Source: Georgenia_A wangjunii (GTDB lineage Bacteria; Actinomycetota; Actinomycetes; Actinomycetales; Actinomycetaceae). Taken from it: a DNA stretch of 64,000 nucleotides. Below are positions 51,094 through 59,613 of this stretch, one piece after another. Made by a program: the position numbers and the translations under genes. The stretch lies in NCBI RefSeq assembly GCF_036421915.1, contig NZ_JAZGOM010000010.1; one strand, written 5' to 3'. Every line of letters starts with the position of its first letter. Position 1 is the stretch's first letter. The notes under the pieces are model-generated. The model ran no database searches. It saw nothing but the letters and a program-made list of their open reading frames with translations, and was not told the origin of the DNA.

Positions 51094-54000
51094 TCAGCCC
51101 TCGCTGTCCTCGGTCGCAGCGTCGGTGGCGGCGTCCGTCGGTGCATCGGTGGCACCCTCGGCGCCGGGGGTGAGCTCGGCCTGGGCCTCGACGGCGTCGG
51201 CGAGCGCCGCATCGAGCTGTGCCTGGGCCTCGCCGTACGCCGTCCAGTCGCCCTCGCTCAGGGCAACCTGGCCGGCCTGGACCGCGGCGTCGATCGCGGC
51301 GATCGCGTCCGTGAGGCGCTGCTGGGCGCCGGCGTCCACCTCGGTGGTGCCCTGCGGCCCCTCGACGTCCGGGGCGTCCGGGTCCTCGATCTCACCGACG
51401 ACGTCGGCATCACCGCCCTCGGCGCCCGAGTCGCCGCCGAAGACCTCGTCGAGGGCCTCGGTCAGCGTGCTCGCGAACCCGATCTCGTCGCCGAAGGCGA
51501 CGAGCACGCGCTGGAGGAGCGGGTACTGCGTGCCGGCGGACGCCTGGACGTAGACCGGCTGGACGTAGAGCAGGCCGCCACCGACGGGCAGCGTGAGGAG
51601 GTTGCCTCGGATGACCTGCGACCCGCCCTGCTCGAGCAGGTTGAGCTCGGTCGAGACCCTCGGGTTGGAGTTGAAGTTGTTCTGCACCTGGCCGGGTCCG
51701 GGGACCGTGACGTCCGAGGGCAGCTCGAGCAGGCGCATCTGGCCGTAGTCGTCGCGCACCTCGCCGGGGGTGTTCCCCGTCTCGGAGTCGACCGCGAGGA
51801 ACCCGGTGAGGATGTTGCGGTCCGTCTGGCCGCCGGGGATGAAGCTCGACGTGAGGGAGAACCGCGCCTCCTCCTGGTCCGGCATCTGCATCGTGAGATA
51901 GAACGGCGGCTGCGGCTCGCCGGTGCCACGCGTCGGGTCCTCCGGGATGTTCCAGAAGTTACCGCCGGAGTAGAACGAGGCGGCGTCCTCGACGTGGTAG
52001 CGGCTGAGCAGCTGGCGCTGGACCTTGAAGAGGTCCTCCGGGTAGCGCATGTGGCTCATGAGGTCGCCGCTGATCTCGCTCAGCGGGCGGATCTGGTCGG
52101 GGAAGACGTTCATCCACGTCGCGAGGATCGGGTCCTCGTCGTCCCACTCGTAGAGCGTCACCTCGCCGTCGTAGGCGTTGACGACCGCCTTGACGGAGTT
52201 GCGGATGTAGTTGACCTCTTCCGGCGCGGGGCCGATGACGACGCCGCCGGTCGTCTCGGTGAGCGCGTCCGTCGTCGCCTCCTCGAGGGACTCGCGAGCC
52301 GAGTACGGGTACTCGTTCGTCGTCGTGTAGCCGTCGACGATCCAGACGAGCTCCTTCGGGGTCGACTCGTCGTCGTCGGTGTCGACGACGGCGGGGTAGG
52401 CGCGCCCGTCGAGCGTGAGGTAGGGCGCGACCTTGCCGACGCGCACGTGCGGGTCGCGGTCGTAGAGGATCTGCGAGGAGTCGTTGACGCGGTCGGAGAA
52501 GAGGATCTGCTCGGAGCCGAAGCGCAGCGCGTAGAGAAGCTTGTTGAGGAAGCTGCCCAGGCTCGGGCCGCCGTCGCCGGCGTAGGTGGTGTTGACCTGG
52601 CCGTTGGGGGCGTCGTCGTCGGGGTAGTCGAGCTCCCACGGCGTCGTGTCCTCGGGGGCGCCGACGATCGAGTAGTTCGTCGTGTCCTGGCCGAAGTAGA
52701 CGCGCGGCTCGAACTCGCCGAGCTCACCCGTGCTGGGGATGCCGCCCTGGAAGAAGGCCGGCTGGCCGTCGGAGGAGACGGTGTTGCCGTAGGCGGCGAC
52801 CACGCCGAACCCGTGGGTGTAGACCGTGTGGTCGTTGACCCACGTGCGCTGGTCGTTGCCGAGGCCGTCCTGGTTCAGCTCGCGCACGGCGATGACCGTG
52901 TCCCGGCTCTCGCCGTCGATCTCGTACCGGTCCACCGAGAGGGTCTCGGGGAAGTTGTAGTACTGGCGGTTCTGCTGGAGCTGACGGAACGTCGGGCTGA
53001 CGACGTTGGGGTCGAGGAGGCGGATGCTCGCCGTCGACTCGCTGTCCTCGCGGAGCTGACCGACCTCGGTCTCCGTCGTCGCCGCGTAGGTCTCGGTCTG
53101 GACGTCCTGGAGCCCGTACGCGGCCAGGGTCGCGTCGATGTTGCGCTGGATGAACGGCGACTCCGCCTCGACGGCGTTCGGGTCCACCTGGAAGCGCTGG
53201 ACGACCGAGGGGTAGATGCCGCCGACGACGATGGCGGAGACCACCATGACGCCGACGCCGGCCGCCGGGAGCATCCAGCTGCCGCGGAACGCCGCGACGA
53301 CGAAGAGGACGGCGATGAGCACGGCGATGACGGCGAGGATCGTCCGCGCCGGCAGGTTCGCCTCGACGTCGGCGTAGGAGGCACCGGCGAACCGGTCGTT
53401 CTCCCCCACCATGAGCGAGTACCGGTCGAGCCAGTAGCTGACGGCCACGAGGAGGACGAAGAGCGCGGCGAGCACCGAGAGCTGGACCCGGGCCGCCTTG
53501 ACGACCTTCTGCGGACGGCCTGCGAGGGAGACCCCGCCGTAGAGGTAGTGGGTGACGAGCGAGGCGGCCGCCGTGATGAAGACGACGGTCATGAGGAAGG
53601 ACAGCAGCGTGCGCGCCAGCGGCAGCGTGAAGACGAAGAACGAGATGTCCAGCCCGAACTCGGGGTCGGTCTGGCCGAACGGCTCACGGTTGAACCACAT
53701 GAGCACGGTGCGCCACGACCCGCTCAGCGACGTCCCGGCGAAGAGGCCGAGGACCACCGGCGCGCCGATCATGACGAGCCGGCGCAGCGGCTCGATGCTC
53801 TCGCGGTAGCGGTCGAGGTTCTGCTGCTCCGGGGTGACCGGTGCGTACACGGGCCGGGTGCGGTAGGCGAGCGAGAGCCCGGCGAAGACGGCGCCGCCCA
53901 TGACGATCGCCCCGAGCGCGAACAGCGCGGCACGGGTCCCCCACTCGGTCCACAGGACCTGCTCGAACCCGAGGTGCTGGAACCACAGCACCTCAGTCCA

Positions 54001-54123
54001 GAGCTGCGCCATGATCATGAGCAGGACGCCCAGGACGCCCAGGATGACGAGCGTCGGCACGAGGGCGCCGCGGCGACGCGGCGTCCGGGGGCTGGGCGGT
54101 CGTGGGACGGAAGCGGTCGTCAC
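51094..54123 (-). CDS. UPF0182 family large membrane protein
   Basis: A 1009-residue integral membrane protein with about seven helices in the first 320 residues. A very large extracytoplasmic domain follows (about 330-890), and then a low-complexity acidic tail (Glu/Asp/Ala/Thr, about 900-1009). It matches UPF0182 (Rv3193c-like), conserved in actinobacteria and of unknown function. The start is a GTG at 54121-54123, with GAGGTG nine bases upstream. It is a long single-gene transcript ended by the hairpin at 51046-51085. Its place next to PPA1309, YlbL and the zincin-like protein is conserved. Confidence 0.93.
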   Translation of the reverse strand: MTTASVPRPPSPRTPRRRGALVPTLVILGVLGVLLMIMAQLWTEVLWFQHLGFEQVLWTEWGTRAALFALGAIVMGGAVFAGLSLAYRTRPVYAPVTPEQQNLDRYRESIEPLRRLVMIGAPVVLGLFAGTSLSGSWRTVLMWFNREPFGQTDPEFGLDISFFVFTLPLARTLLSFLMTVVFITAAASLVTHYLYGGVSLAGRPQKVVKAARVQLSVLAALFVLLVAVSYWLDRYSLMVGENDRFAGASYADVEANLPARTILAVIAVLIAVLFVVAAFRGSWMLPAAGVGVMVVSAIVVGGIYPSVVQRFQVDPNAVEAESPFIQRNIDATLAAYGLQDVQTETYAATTETEVGQLREDSESTASIRLLDPNVVSPTFRQLQQNRQYYNFPETLSVDRYEIDGESRDTVIAVRELNQDGLGNDQRTWVNDHTVYTHGFGVVAAYGNTVSSDGQPAFFQGGIPSTGELGEFEPRVYFGQDTTNYSIVGAPEDTTPWELDYPDDDAPNGQVNTTYAGDGGPSLGSFLNKLLYALRFGSEQILFSDRVNDSSQILYDRDPHVRVGKVAPYLTLDGRAYPAVVDTDDDESTPKELVWIVDGYTTTNEYPYSARESLEEATTDALTETTGGVVIGPAPEEVNYIRNSVKAVVNAYDGEVTLYEWDDEDPILATWMNVFPDQIRPLSEISGDLMSHMRYPEDLFKVQRQLLSRYHVEDAASFYSGGNFWNIPEDPTRGTGEPQPPFYLTMQMPDQEEARFSLTSSFIPGGQTDRNILTGFLAVDSETGNTPGEVRDDYGQMRLLELPSDVTVPGPGQVQNNFNSNPRVSTELNLLEQGGSQVIRGNLLTLPVGGGLLYVQPVYVQASAGTQYPLLQRVLVAFGDEIGFASTLTEALDEVFGGDSGAEGGDADVVGEIEDPDAPDVEGPQGTTEVDAGAQQRLTDAIAAIDAAVQAGQVALSEGDWTAYGEAQAQLDAALADAVEAQAELTPGAEGATDAPTDAATDAATEDSEG

Positions 54124-54251
54124 GGGTGGGGCACCTCAAAGCTCGGGGGCGGGTGTGCGCTGCTGGTCGCGGCGTCCGTCAGTCCAACGCCGCGCGTGCC
54201 CCCTAGGTTCCCATATGGCGGCTGGACCCGGGCGTGCGGGACCATGGGGGC

Positions 54252-54848
54252 ATGACGACCGATCCCACCACCGGACCGACCACGCCCGACGACGCCCCGA
54301 CCCCAGCTCCGCCGAGCGCGCGTCAGCTGGCGCTGACGGGGGCGGTCCTCGACATCGAGCGGCACGCCAGCGCGCTCGGGTGGGACTCCCCCGTCCTCGT
54401 CTTCGCGCTCGTGCGGACGGCGTCCGCGCTGGCGACCGAGCCGCGGCTCGCCTCCGAGCTCCCCGACGGCGCCGTCGCGGCGGCGCAGGAGGACCCCGAG
54501 CACCTCACCTCCGTCGAGCAGGAGGGCCTGCCCGAGGCCTCGTCCCTCGAGGAGCTCCTCGCCCAGCTCGGGTGGCCCGAGTCCGTCGACGGCGCCGCCG
54601 TCGTCGTCGAGCGCGTCGTCGTGCCGCCCGAGGTCGAGGCGGGCATGCCGGAGGACCCCGACGAGGCGATCGCCTACCTCGGCGCGCACCCGGCGCGCCA
54701 GGACGTCCGCATCACCGCCGGTGTGCTGCGCACCGGGGAGTCGTGGTGCGCGCTGCGTTCGCGCGGGAACGACTCCGACGACGCCGTCGGGGGCTCTGCC
54801 GACGCGGTGCCCGGCCTCGTCGAGGCCCTGCGCGCGACGTTCGCGTAG
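54252..54848 (+). CDS. PPA1309 family protein
   Basis: A 198-residue soluble acidic protein of the actinobacterial PPA1309 family. After a Thr/Pro-rich N-terminus comes LTGAVLDIERHASALGWD, then RTASALATEPRLAS and a C-terminal part with AYLGAHPARQDVRI and ESWCALRSRG. The function is unknown. It lies in the usual place, between UPF0182 and ylbL. A -10-like TAGGTT at 54203-54208 could be the promoter. The stop is eight bases from that of the convergent ylbL. Confidence 0.85.
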   Translation: MTTDPTTGPTTPDDAPTPAPPSARQLALTGAVLDIERHASALGWDSPVLVFALVRTASALATEPRLASELPDGAVAAAQEDPEHLTSVEQEGLPEASSLEELLAQLGWPESVDGAAVVVERVVVPPEVEAGMPEDPDEAIAYLGAHPARQDVRITAGVLRTGESWCALRSRGNDSDDAVGGSADAVPGLVEALRATFA

Positions 54849-54856
54849 CCGGCGGC

Positions 54857-55999
54857 TCAGCCGTCGGCGGCGCTGCAGCCGGGGAGCGACGCGCCGTCGC
54901 CCGCGGCGATCGCCTCGACGGCGGCGCGCCCCTCGGCGAGGGTGGAGACGGCCACGACGTCGAGCCCGTCGGGGACGTGCCCGACGACGGAGGCGCAGTT
55001 GTCCTGCGGCGCGAGGAACCAGGTGGCGCCGTCGCGCCGCGCCCCGGCGAGCTTCTGCTCGATGCCGCCGATGGGGCCGACGTCGCCGTCGATCGTGATG
55101 GTGCCCGTCCCGGCGACGACCTCCCCGCCGGTCATCGCCCCGGGGGTGAGGACGTCGACGATGCCGAGCGCGAACATGAGACCGGCGCTCGGCCCGCCCA
55201 CGTCCTCGATGGCGATCTCGATGTCGACCGGCAGGTCGACGTCGGGCGCGATGAGCACGCCGAGGAGGCTGCCGCCGGAGCCGTCGTCGCCCGTGACGAC
55301 GTCGAGGGCGAGCTCCTCGCCGGAGCGCAGGACGCCGAGGGTCACGGTCGTCCCCGGCGGGGTCTGCGCGAGCACGTCGGCGAGGGCGCCGAACGAGGTC
55401 ACGTCGACCCGCTCCCCGTCGTCCGCCGTGATCCACCGCAGGACGTCCCCCTCGGCGACGATCCCCTCGGCCGCGCCGCCGGCCGGGACGTCGGCGATGT
55501 CGAGGACCGCGGGCACCTCGTAGCCGAGCTCGCTCAGCGCCGCCACGCTCGCGTTCGTCTGCGAGGACGTCATCTCGGCGCTCGACTGCTCACGCACCTC
55601 CTGCCGGCTCTGCTCCGGGGCGAACATCGCCTCGCGCGGCGTGACGCGGCGCGAGGAGGAGAGCCAGCCGCGCAGGACGTCCCCGACCGAGGCGGGGAAC
55701 CCGGGGCCGCCCACGACCGCGACGGTCGTCAACCGGAGCTGGCCCTCGGTCGGGTACGTCTGCGCCCCCTCCACCGCGATCATCGGGGAGCCGTCGACCT
55801 GGGAGAGGGTGTCCACCGTGGGCCCGGGGCTCTGGATCGCGTAGGGGGCGGGCACGAGCATCATCGCGAGCACGAGGACGAACGTGACCGCACCGGCGAT
55901 CGCCGCCGTCACGACGCGCGGTGAGACCGATGAGGCCGGCTCGGGCTCCGGGAGGTCGGTGCCAGGCACGGTCCCGGTCGAGATGTCCACTGTTGCCAC
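54857..55999 (-). CDS. YlbL-like PDZ/Lon-type membrane serine protease
   Basis: A 380-residue membrane-anchored protease. It has one N-terminal helix (about 29-50), a conserved PYAIQSPGP segment, a PDZ domain (about 160-245) and a C-terminal Lon-like S16 domain with the Ser271/Lys316 dyad (GGPSAGL and GGIEQKLAGA). Bacillus YlbL takes part in checkpoint and cell-division control. The role here is inferred. The start is taken as the GTG at 55997-55999. A GTG at 56017 is possible. It is divergent from the zincin-like gene, an arrangement conserved with Rv3194c/Rv3195. Confidence 0.92.
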   Translation of the reverse strand: MATVDISTGTVPGTDLPEPEPASSVSPRVVTAAIAGAVTFVLVLAMMLVPAPYAIQSPGPTVDTLSQVDGSPMIAVEGAQTYPTEGQLRLTTVAVVGGPGFPASVGDVLRGWLSSSRRVTPREAMFAPEQSRQEVREQSSAEMTSSQTNASVAALSELGYEVPAVLDIADVPAGGAAEGIVAEGDVLRWITADDGERVDVTSFGALADVLAQTPPGTTVTLGVLRSGEELALDVVTGDDGSGGSLLGVLIAPDVDLPVDIEIAIEDVGGPSAGLMFALGIVDVLTPGAMTGGEVVAGTGTITIDGDVGPIGGIEQKLAGARRDGATWFLAPQDNCASVVGHVPDGLDVVAVSTLAEGRAAVEAIAAGDGASLPGCSAADG

Positions 56000-56109
56000 C
56001 GCACAATCATCACCCACCCGGCACGTCCGCCGCGCCGGGGGCGGGGTCCGGCGCGTACCGTGGACCCGCGCGCACTGCCCCCCTTCCCGTCCACGTCAGG
56101 AGCACCGTC

Positions 56110-57612
56110 ATGAGCGAGGAGCCGAGCCGCCGCGGCGACGCGGAGGACAGCTGGGAGGCGCTCCTGCGCTCGATGCTCGGCCCGGAGGCCGCGGCCGAGG
56201 CCATGCGGGCGATGCAGGCCTCCGGCATGGACCCCGAGGCGATGGCCCGCGCCGCCGGGCTGCCCGCCGACCGGAACCAGCTGTCGATGATGCTCGCCCA
56301 GATGCAGCAGGTGCTCGCCGCCGGCGACGGCGGCCCCGTCAACTGGGGCCTCGCGCACGACATCGCCCGGCAGGCCGCCCGCGCCGCCGGCGACCCGACC
56401 GTCACCGCCACGCAGGCGAGCGACGTCAGCTCCGCCCTCCAGGTCGCCGACCTGTGGCTCGACGCCGCGACGGAGCTCGGACCGAGCGGCGGCTTCAAGC
56501 GCGCCTGGAGCCGCAGCGACTGGGTCGAGCAGACCCTGCCGACGTGGAAGCGGCTCGCGGAGCCGGTCGCGGCGTCGGTGGCGCGCGCGCTCGAGGAGAC
56601 GATCGGCGAGCAGACCGGCGAGCTCGGCCTCGAGGAGCACCCGCTCGCGTCGCAGCTCGGGTCCGCCGGTGGCATGATCCGTCAGCTCGGGGGCGCCGTC
56701 TTCGGCATGCAGGTGGGCCAGGCCGTCGGCACGCTCGCCGGTGAGGCCTTCGGCACGTCCGACACGGGCCTGCCGCTCGTCGAGGCGCCCGACGCCGCGC
56801 TCATCCCCGCCAACGTCGCCGCCTTCAGCGAGGGGCTCGACGTCCCGGCGGACGAGGTGCGGCTCTTCCTCGCCGTGCGCGAGGTCGCCCACGCGCGCCT
56901 CTTCGCGCACGTGGGGTGGCTGCGCACGCAGCTCCTCGGCTCGGTCGAGGCGTACGCCCGCGAGATCACGATCGACACCTCCGCCATGGAGGAGGCCGTG
57001 CGCTCCATCGACCCGACGGACCCCGAGGCGCTGCGCGAGGCGTTCTCCGGCGGTGTGTTCGCCCTCGAGCAGAGCCCCGCGCAGAAGGCGGCGCTCCTGC
57101 GCCTGGAGACCTCGCTCGCCCTCGTCGAGGGCTGGGTGGAGGAGGTGACCGCCCAGGCCGTGGCGGCGCACCTGCCGCACGCCGTCCCCCTGCGGGAGAT
57201 GGTCCGGCGACGCCGGGCCGCCGGCGGACCGGCGGAGCAGACGTTCGCCACGCTCGTCGGCCTCGAGCTGCGTCCCCGGCGCCTGCGGGAGGCGGCCACC
57301 CTGTGGGCCAGCCTCGGCCGCGAGCGCGGGACGGCGGAGCGTGACGCGCTCTGGAACCACCCCGACCTCATGCCCACACCCGAGGAGCTCGACGACCCGC
57401 TCGGCTTCGTCGGGGCGCGGGACGCGGCCGCCGTCGCGGACGAGGAGGTCGACGCGGCCATCGCGGACCTTCTCGGCGGCGCCGACGACGACGCGGCTGC
57501 TGCTGCCGATGCCGCCGCGGGCGAGGCGGCCGGCGAGCCGGGCGCCGGCGGCCCGCGCGAGATCGGGCCGGGCACCTCGGGCCGCGACGACGGCGAGGAC
57601 GACGCGCGCTGA
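56110..57612 (+). CDS. Zincin-like metalloprotease family protein (DUF2342)
   Basis: A 500-residue protein of the actinobacterial DUF2342/zinc-dependent metalloprotease family. It has a helical N-terminus and a Gly-rich middle (MIRQLGGAVFGMQVGQAVGTL). The active-site-like REVAHARLFAHVGWL lies near residue 260, where E-x-x-H and a further His give the expected zinc ligands. An acidic Ala/Gly tail (about 440-500) follows. Whether it is a true protease is not established. AGGAG precedes the ATG by seven bases. The gene stands back-to-back with ylbL. Confidence 0.9.
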   Translation: MSEEPSRRGDAEDSWEALLRSMLGPEAAAEAMRAMQASGMDPEAMARAAGLPADRNQLSMMLAQMQQVLAAGDGGPVNWGLAHDIARQAARAAGDPTVTATQASDVSSALQVADLWLDAATELGPSGGFKRAWSRSDWVEQTLPTWKRLAEPVAASVARALEETIGEQTGELGLEEHPLASQLGSAGGMIRQLGGAVFGMQVGQAVGTLAGEAFGTSDTGLPLVEAPDAALIPANVAAFSEGLDVPADEVRLFLAVREVAHARLFAHVGWLRTQLLGSVEAYAREITIDTSAMEEAVRSIDPTDPEALREAFSGGVFALEQSPAQKAALLRLETSLALVEGWVEEVTAQAVAAHLPHAVPLREMVRRRRAAGGPAEQTFATLVGLELRPRRLREAATLWASLGRERGTAERDALWNHPDLMPTPEELDDPLGFVGARDAAAVADEEVDAAIADLLGGADDDAAAAADAAAGEAAGEPGAGGPREIGPGTSGRDDGEDDAR

Positions 57613-57806
57613 CCGTCCGGCACCGCGGGCGACGACGGGCGCCGACCCGGCGCTGACCCCCAGCGGTGCCGTACGCCCCTGCCGGGCACGGGCCCCAGCG
57701 GGGTACGACCCGCCCGCGCCCCCGCCGTCCGTCCACACCCTGGGGACGGCGCGAGAGGTGACCGTCCACGCCGTGGCATCGTGCCAGCAGGCCGAAGGAG
57801 GGTCGC

Positions 57807-58838
57807 ATGCGTCTACGGGCGGGGCTGGCGATGCTGTGGCGGCGGGAGGGCGAGAGCCAGGTCGGGACCGACCCGCGCTGCGCCGTCGTGCTCGAGGGAC
57901 TGGCTCCCGCCGAGCAACGGCTCCTCGACCGCCTCGAGAACGAGACGACGACGGCCGAGCTGCTCAAGCTCGGCCGCTCGTCCGGGGTGCCGGCCGCGCG
58001 GGTCCGTGCGCTCGTCTCGCTCCTCGCCCACGCCGGCGTCCTCGACGCCGGGGGCGGGCCCGGGGCGCCGCCGGTGCCGCGCGCGCCGCTGCGTGCCGAC
58101 GTCGACCACTGGTCCCGTGCCCGCCCGGACGGAGACGGGGCGGCGGTGCTGGGGCGCCGGCGCTCGGCGACGGTCGCGGTGCTCGGGCTCGGGCGCCTCG
58201 GCGCGACGCTCGCCGGGGCCCTCGCCGCGGCTGGGGTGGGCGCGGTCCTCGTCGACGGCGTGGGCACCGTGCGCCGCGACGAGGTGGGGGCGGGCGGCTA
58301 CGTGCTCGCCGACGTCGGCCGGCCGCGCCGGGACGCGGCGCTCGCGGCGCTGCGGGCGACGTACCCGGAGGTCCGCACGTCCGCCGCCCCGGGCACGCGC
58401 CCGGACCTCGTCGTCCTCGTCGAGCAGGACGTCTCCGACCCGGTGCGCCTGCGCGCGCTGCTGCGTGAGGACGTCCCTCACCTCACCGTCGTCGTCCGCG
58501 AGCTCGACGTCCTCGTCGGACCGCTCGTGCGGCCCGGGGACGGCCCGTGCGTGCGGTGCGTCGAGCTGCACCGCGCGGAGGCGGACGACTGCTGGCCGGC
58601 CGTGGCGACCCAGCTCCTCGGCACGCCCGACCGGGGCGTCGAGACGAGCCTCGCGCACGCGGGCGCCGCCGCCGCCCTCGGCCAGGTGCTCGCGGCCCTC
58701 GACGGGCGCCCCGTCGCCGTCGCCGGGGCGAGCCTGGAGATCAGCACGTCCTCGCCCGTGCCGGAGCTGCGCCGGTGGCCGGCGCACCCGGACTGCGGGT
58801 GCGCCGGCGTGCCGGGGGTGGACGTCGCGGGCCGGTGA
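57807..58838 (+). CDS. ThiF/cyclodehydratase-like protein (solo)
   Basis: A 343-residue protein with a winged-helix-like N-terminal part (about 1-80), then an E1/ThiF Rossmann-type fold with VAVLGLGRLG (about 121-130). The segment GDGPCVRCVELHR (about 245-257) is typical of the leader-peptide-binding ThiF-like partner in thiazole/oxazole peptide clusters. A C-terminal HPDCGC supplies further possible zinc ligands. No YcaO, precursor peptide or dehydrogenase gene is near. Similar solo genes lie at this position in other actinobacteria, so a housekeeping role is likely but unknown. Convergent with whiB7, 18 bases apart. Confidence 0.8.
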   Translation: MRLRAGLAMLWRREGESQVGTDPRCAVVLEGLAPAEQRLLDRLENETTTAELLKLGRSSGVPAARVRALVSLLAHAGVLDAGGGPGAPPVPRAPLRADVDHWSRARPDGDGAAVLGRRRSATVAVLGLGRLGATLAGALAAAGVGAVLVDGVGTVRRDEVGAGGYVLADVGRPRRDAALAALRATYPEVRTSAAPGTRPDLVVLVEQDVSDPVRLRALLREDVPHLTVVVRELDVLVGPLVRPGDGPCVRCVELHRAEADDCWPAVATQLLGTPDRGVETSLAHAGAAAALGQVLAALDGRPVAVAGASLEISTSSPVPELRRWPAHPDCGCAGVPGVDVAGR

Positions 58839-58856
58839 CGGCGCCCGCCGGGCCGC

Positions 58857-59195
58857 TCAGGCGACGGCCCGGTTCTTCGGCGGCCGCCCCCGCCCGCGCT
58901 TGCGGGCGACGACACGGCCGTCGACGAACACCTCGCCGCCCCACACGCCCCACGGCTCGGCACGCTCGAGGGCACCGGCGAGGCACTCCGCCCGCAGCGG
59001 GCACGCACGGCACAGGTCCTTGGCGCGCTCGACGTCGGCGGTGCGCTCCGCGAACCACAGGTCCGCGTCCTCGCTCCCGCGGCAGGGGACGCCGACGTCG
59101 ACGGTCGCGGTCGCCTCCGCTGCGGGAGGGACGAAAGAGGGCCAGGGCGCCGAGGAGCTCTGGGTCATGCTGTCGAGAAGGGTGGTGAGCTGCAC
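58857..59195 (-). CDS. whiB7: WhiB7/WblC antibiotic-resistance regulator
   Basis: A 112-residue Wbl activator that works with the housekeeping sigma factor to induce intrinsic antibiotic resistance. Cluster cysteines are Cys38, Cys62, Cys65 and Cys71. The sigma-contact motif EPWGVWGGE lies at 80-88, followed by a basic stretch and a C-terminal AT-hook RGRPPK (102-107). The AT-hook distinguishes WhiB7 from other Wbl proteins. The start is the GTG at 59193-59195, with GGAGA five bases upstream and an MQL opening like Streptomyces WblC. An internal ATG at 59168 has no ribosome site. A ~320-base leader with an upstream ORF precedes it. Confidence 0.95.
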   Translation of the reverse strand: MQLTTLLDSMTQSSSAPWPSFVPPAAEATATVDVGVPCRGSEDADLWFAERTADVERAKDLCRACPLRAECLAGALERAEPWGVWGGEVFVDGRVVARKRGRGRPPKNRAVA

Positions 59196-59259
59196 GAGAT
59201 TCTCCGTGAGTGCCGGGACGGGTGCGGCCGGCGGCTCGGCTCAGGAGATGAGACGCGAG

Positions 59260-59286
59260 GACCGCGGGCCTACGGGCGCCGCGGTC
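59260..59286 (-). terminator. Hairpin in whiB7 leader, possible attenuator
   Basis: GACCGCGG (59260-59267) and CCGCGGTC (59279-59286) form a perfect 8-bp stem with possible GCC/GGC extension. It lies between the upstream ORF stop and the whiB7 start. No U tract follows. The position suits a transcription attenuator as described for whiB7/wblC leaders, but function is inferred. Confidence 0.5.
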
Positions 59287-59305
59287 GGGAGGAGAACCTC
59301 TGGTT

Positions 59306-59452
59306 CTACCTGTTCCGGACCGGGCGGCCCTCGGGCTTGCCGGTGGGCGCGGGGCGCAGACGCACCCCTGCCCCGAAGGCTCCGAGGGTGGGCGCGACGA
59401 TGCGCTCGTACCATGCGGCGCTGGCCGCCGTGCGGCTGACGATGCTGATCAC
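59306..59452 (-). CDS. Upstream ORF in whiB7 leader
   Basis: A 48-codon ORF starting with GTG (59450-59452), preceded by GGAGGTG six bases upstream, the best ribosome site in the leader. It reads VISIVSRTAASAAWYERIV and ends with KPEGRPVRNR and a TAG. The stop lies inside a small AGAACC-TCT-GGTTCT hairpin (59293-59307), close to the 59260-59286 stem. Regulation of whiB7 by a translated leader that senses stalled ribosomes is known in mycobacteria and Streptomyces. I infer the same here. The peptide itself probably has no function. Longer versions from further upstream codons are less likely. Confidence 0.68.
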   Translation of the reverse strand: MISIVSRTAASAAWYERIVAPTLGAFGAGVRLRPAPTGKPEGRPVRNR

Positions 59453-59524
59453 TCGGCTCACCTCCCTCGGCTCACGGGTCCTCGCGCTGGCTAGGCACAA
59501 CCCGGTCGGTCACGGACGTCGGGA

Positions 59525-59562
59525 AGCCTACGACCGCCCCCGATCGGGGGGCAAGGTATTTT
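59525..59562 (-). promoter_or_regulatory. whiB7 promoter with AT-box
   Basis: On the minus strand a -35 TTGCCC (59549-59554), an 18-base spacer and a -10 TAGGCT (59525-59530) are preceded by AAAATA (59557-59562), two bases upstream of the -35. WhiB7/WblC is known to act at promoters with an AT-rich block just upstream of the -35, contacted by its AT-hook. This one stands out in very GC-rich DNA and predicts autoactivation. Confidence 0.8.
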
Positions 59563-59613
59563 CGGGCGGACTTTTTCGCGGGCCGTTCCCGCGGCCGTTC
59601 CGGCCGCCGGGCC

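Noticed and set aside
54857..55999. Annotation as Lon ATPase protease
   Set aside because: There is no AAA+ ATPase domain; only the S16 protease fold and PDZ are present, so it is YlbL-like.
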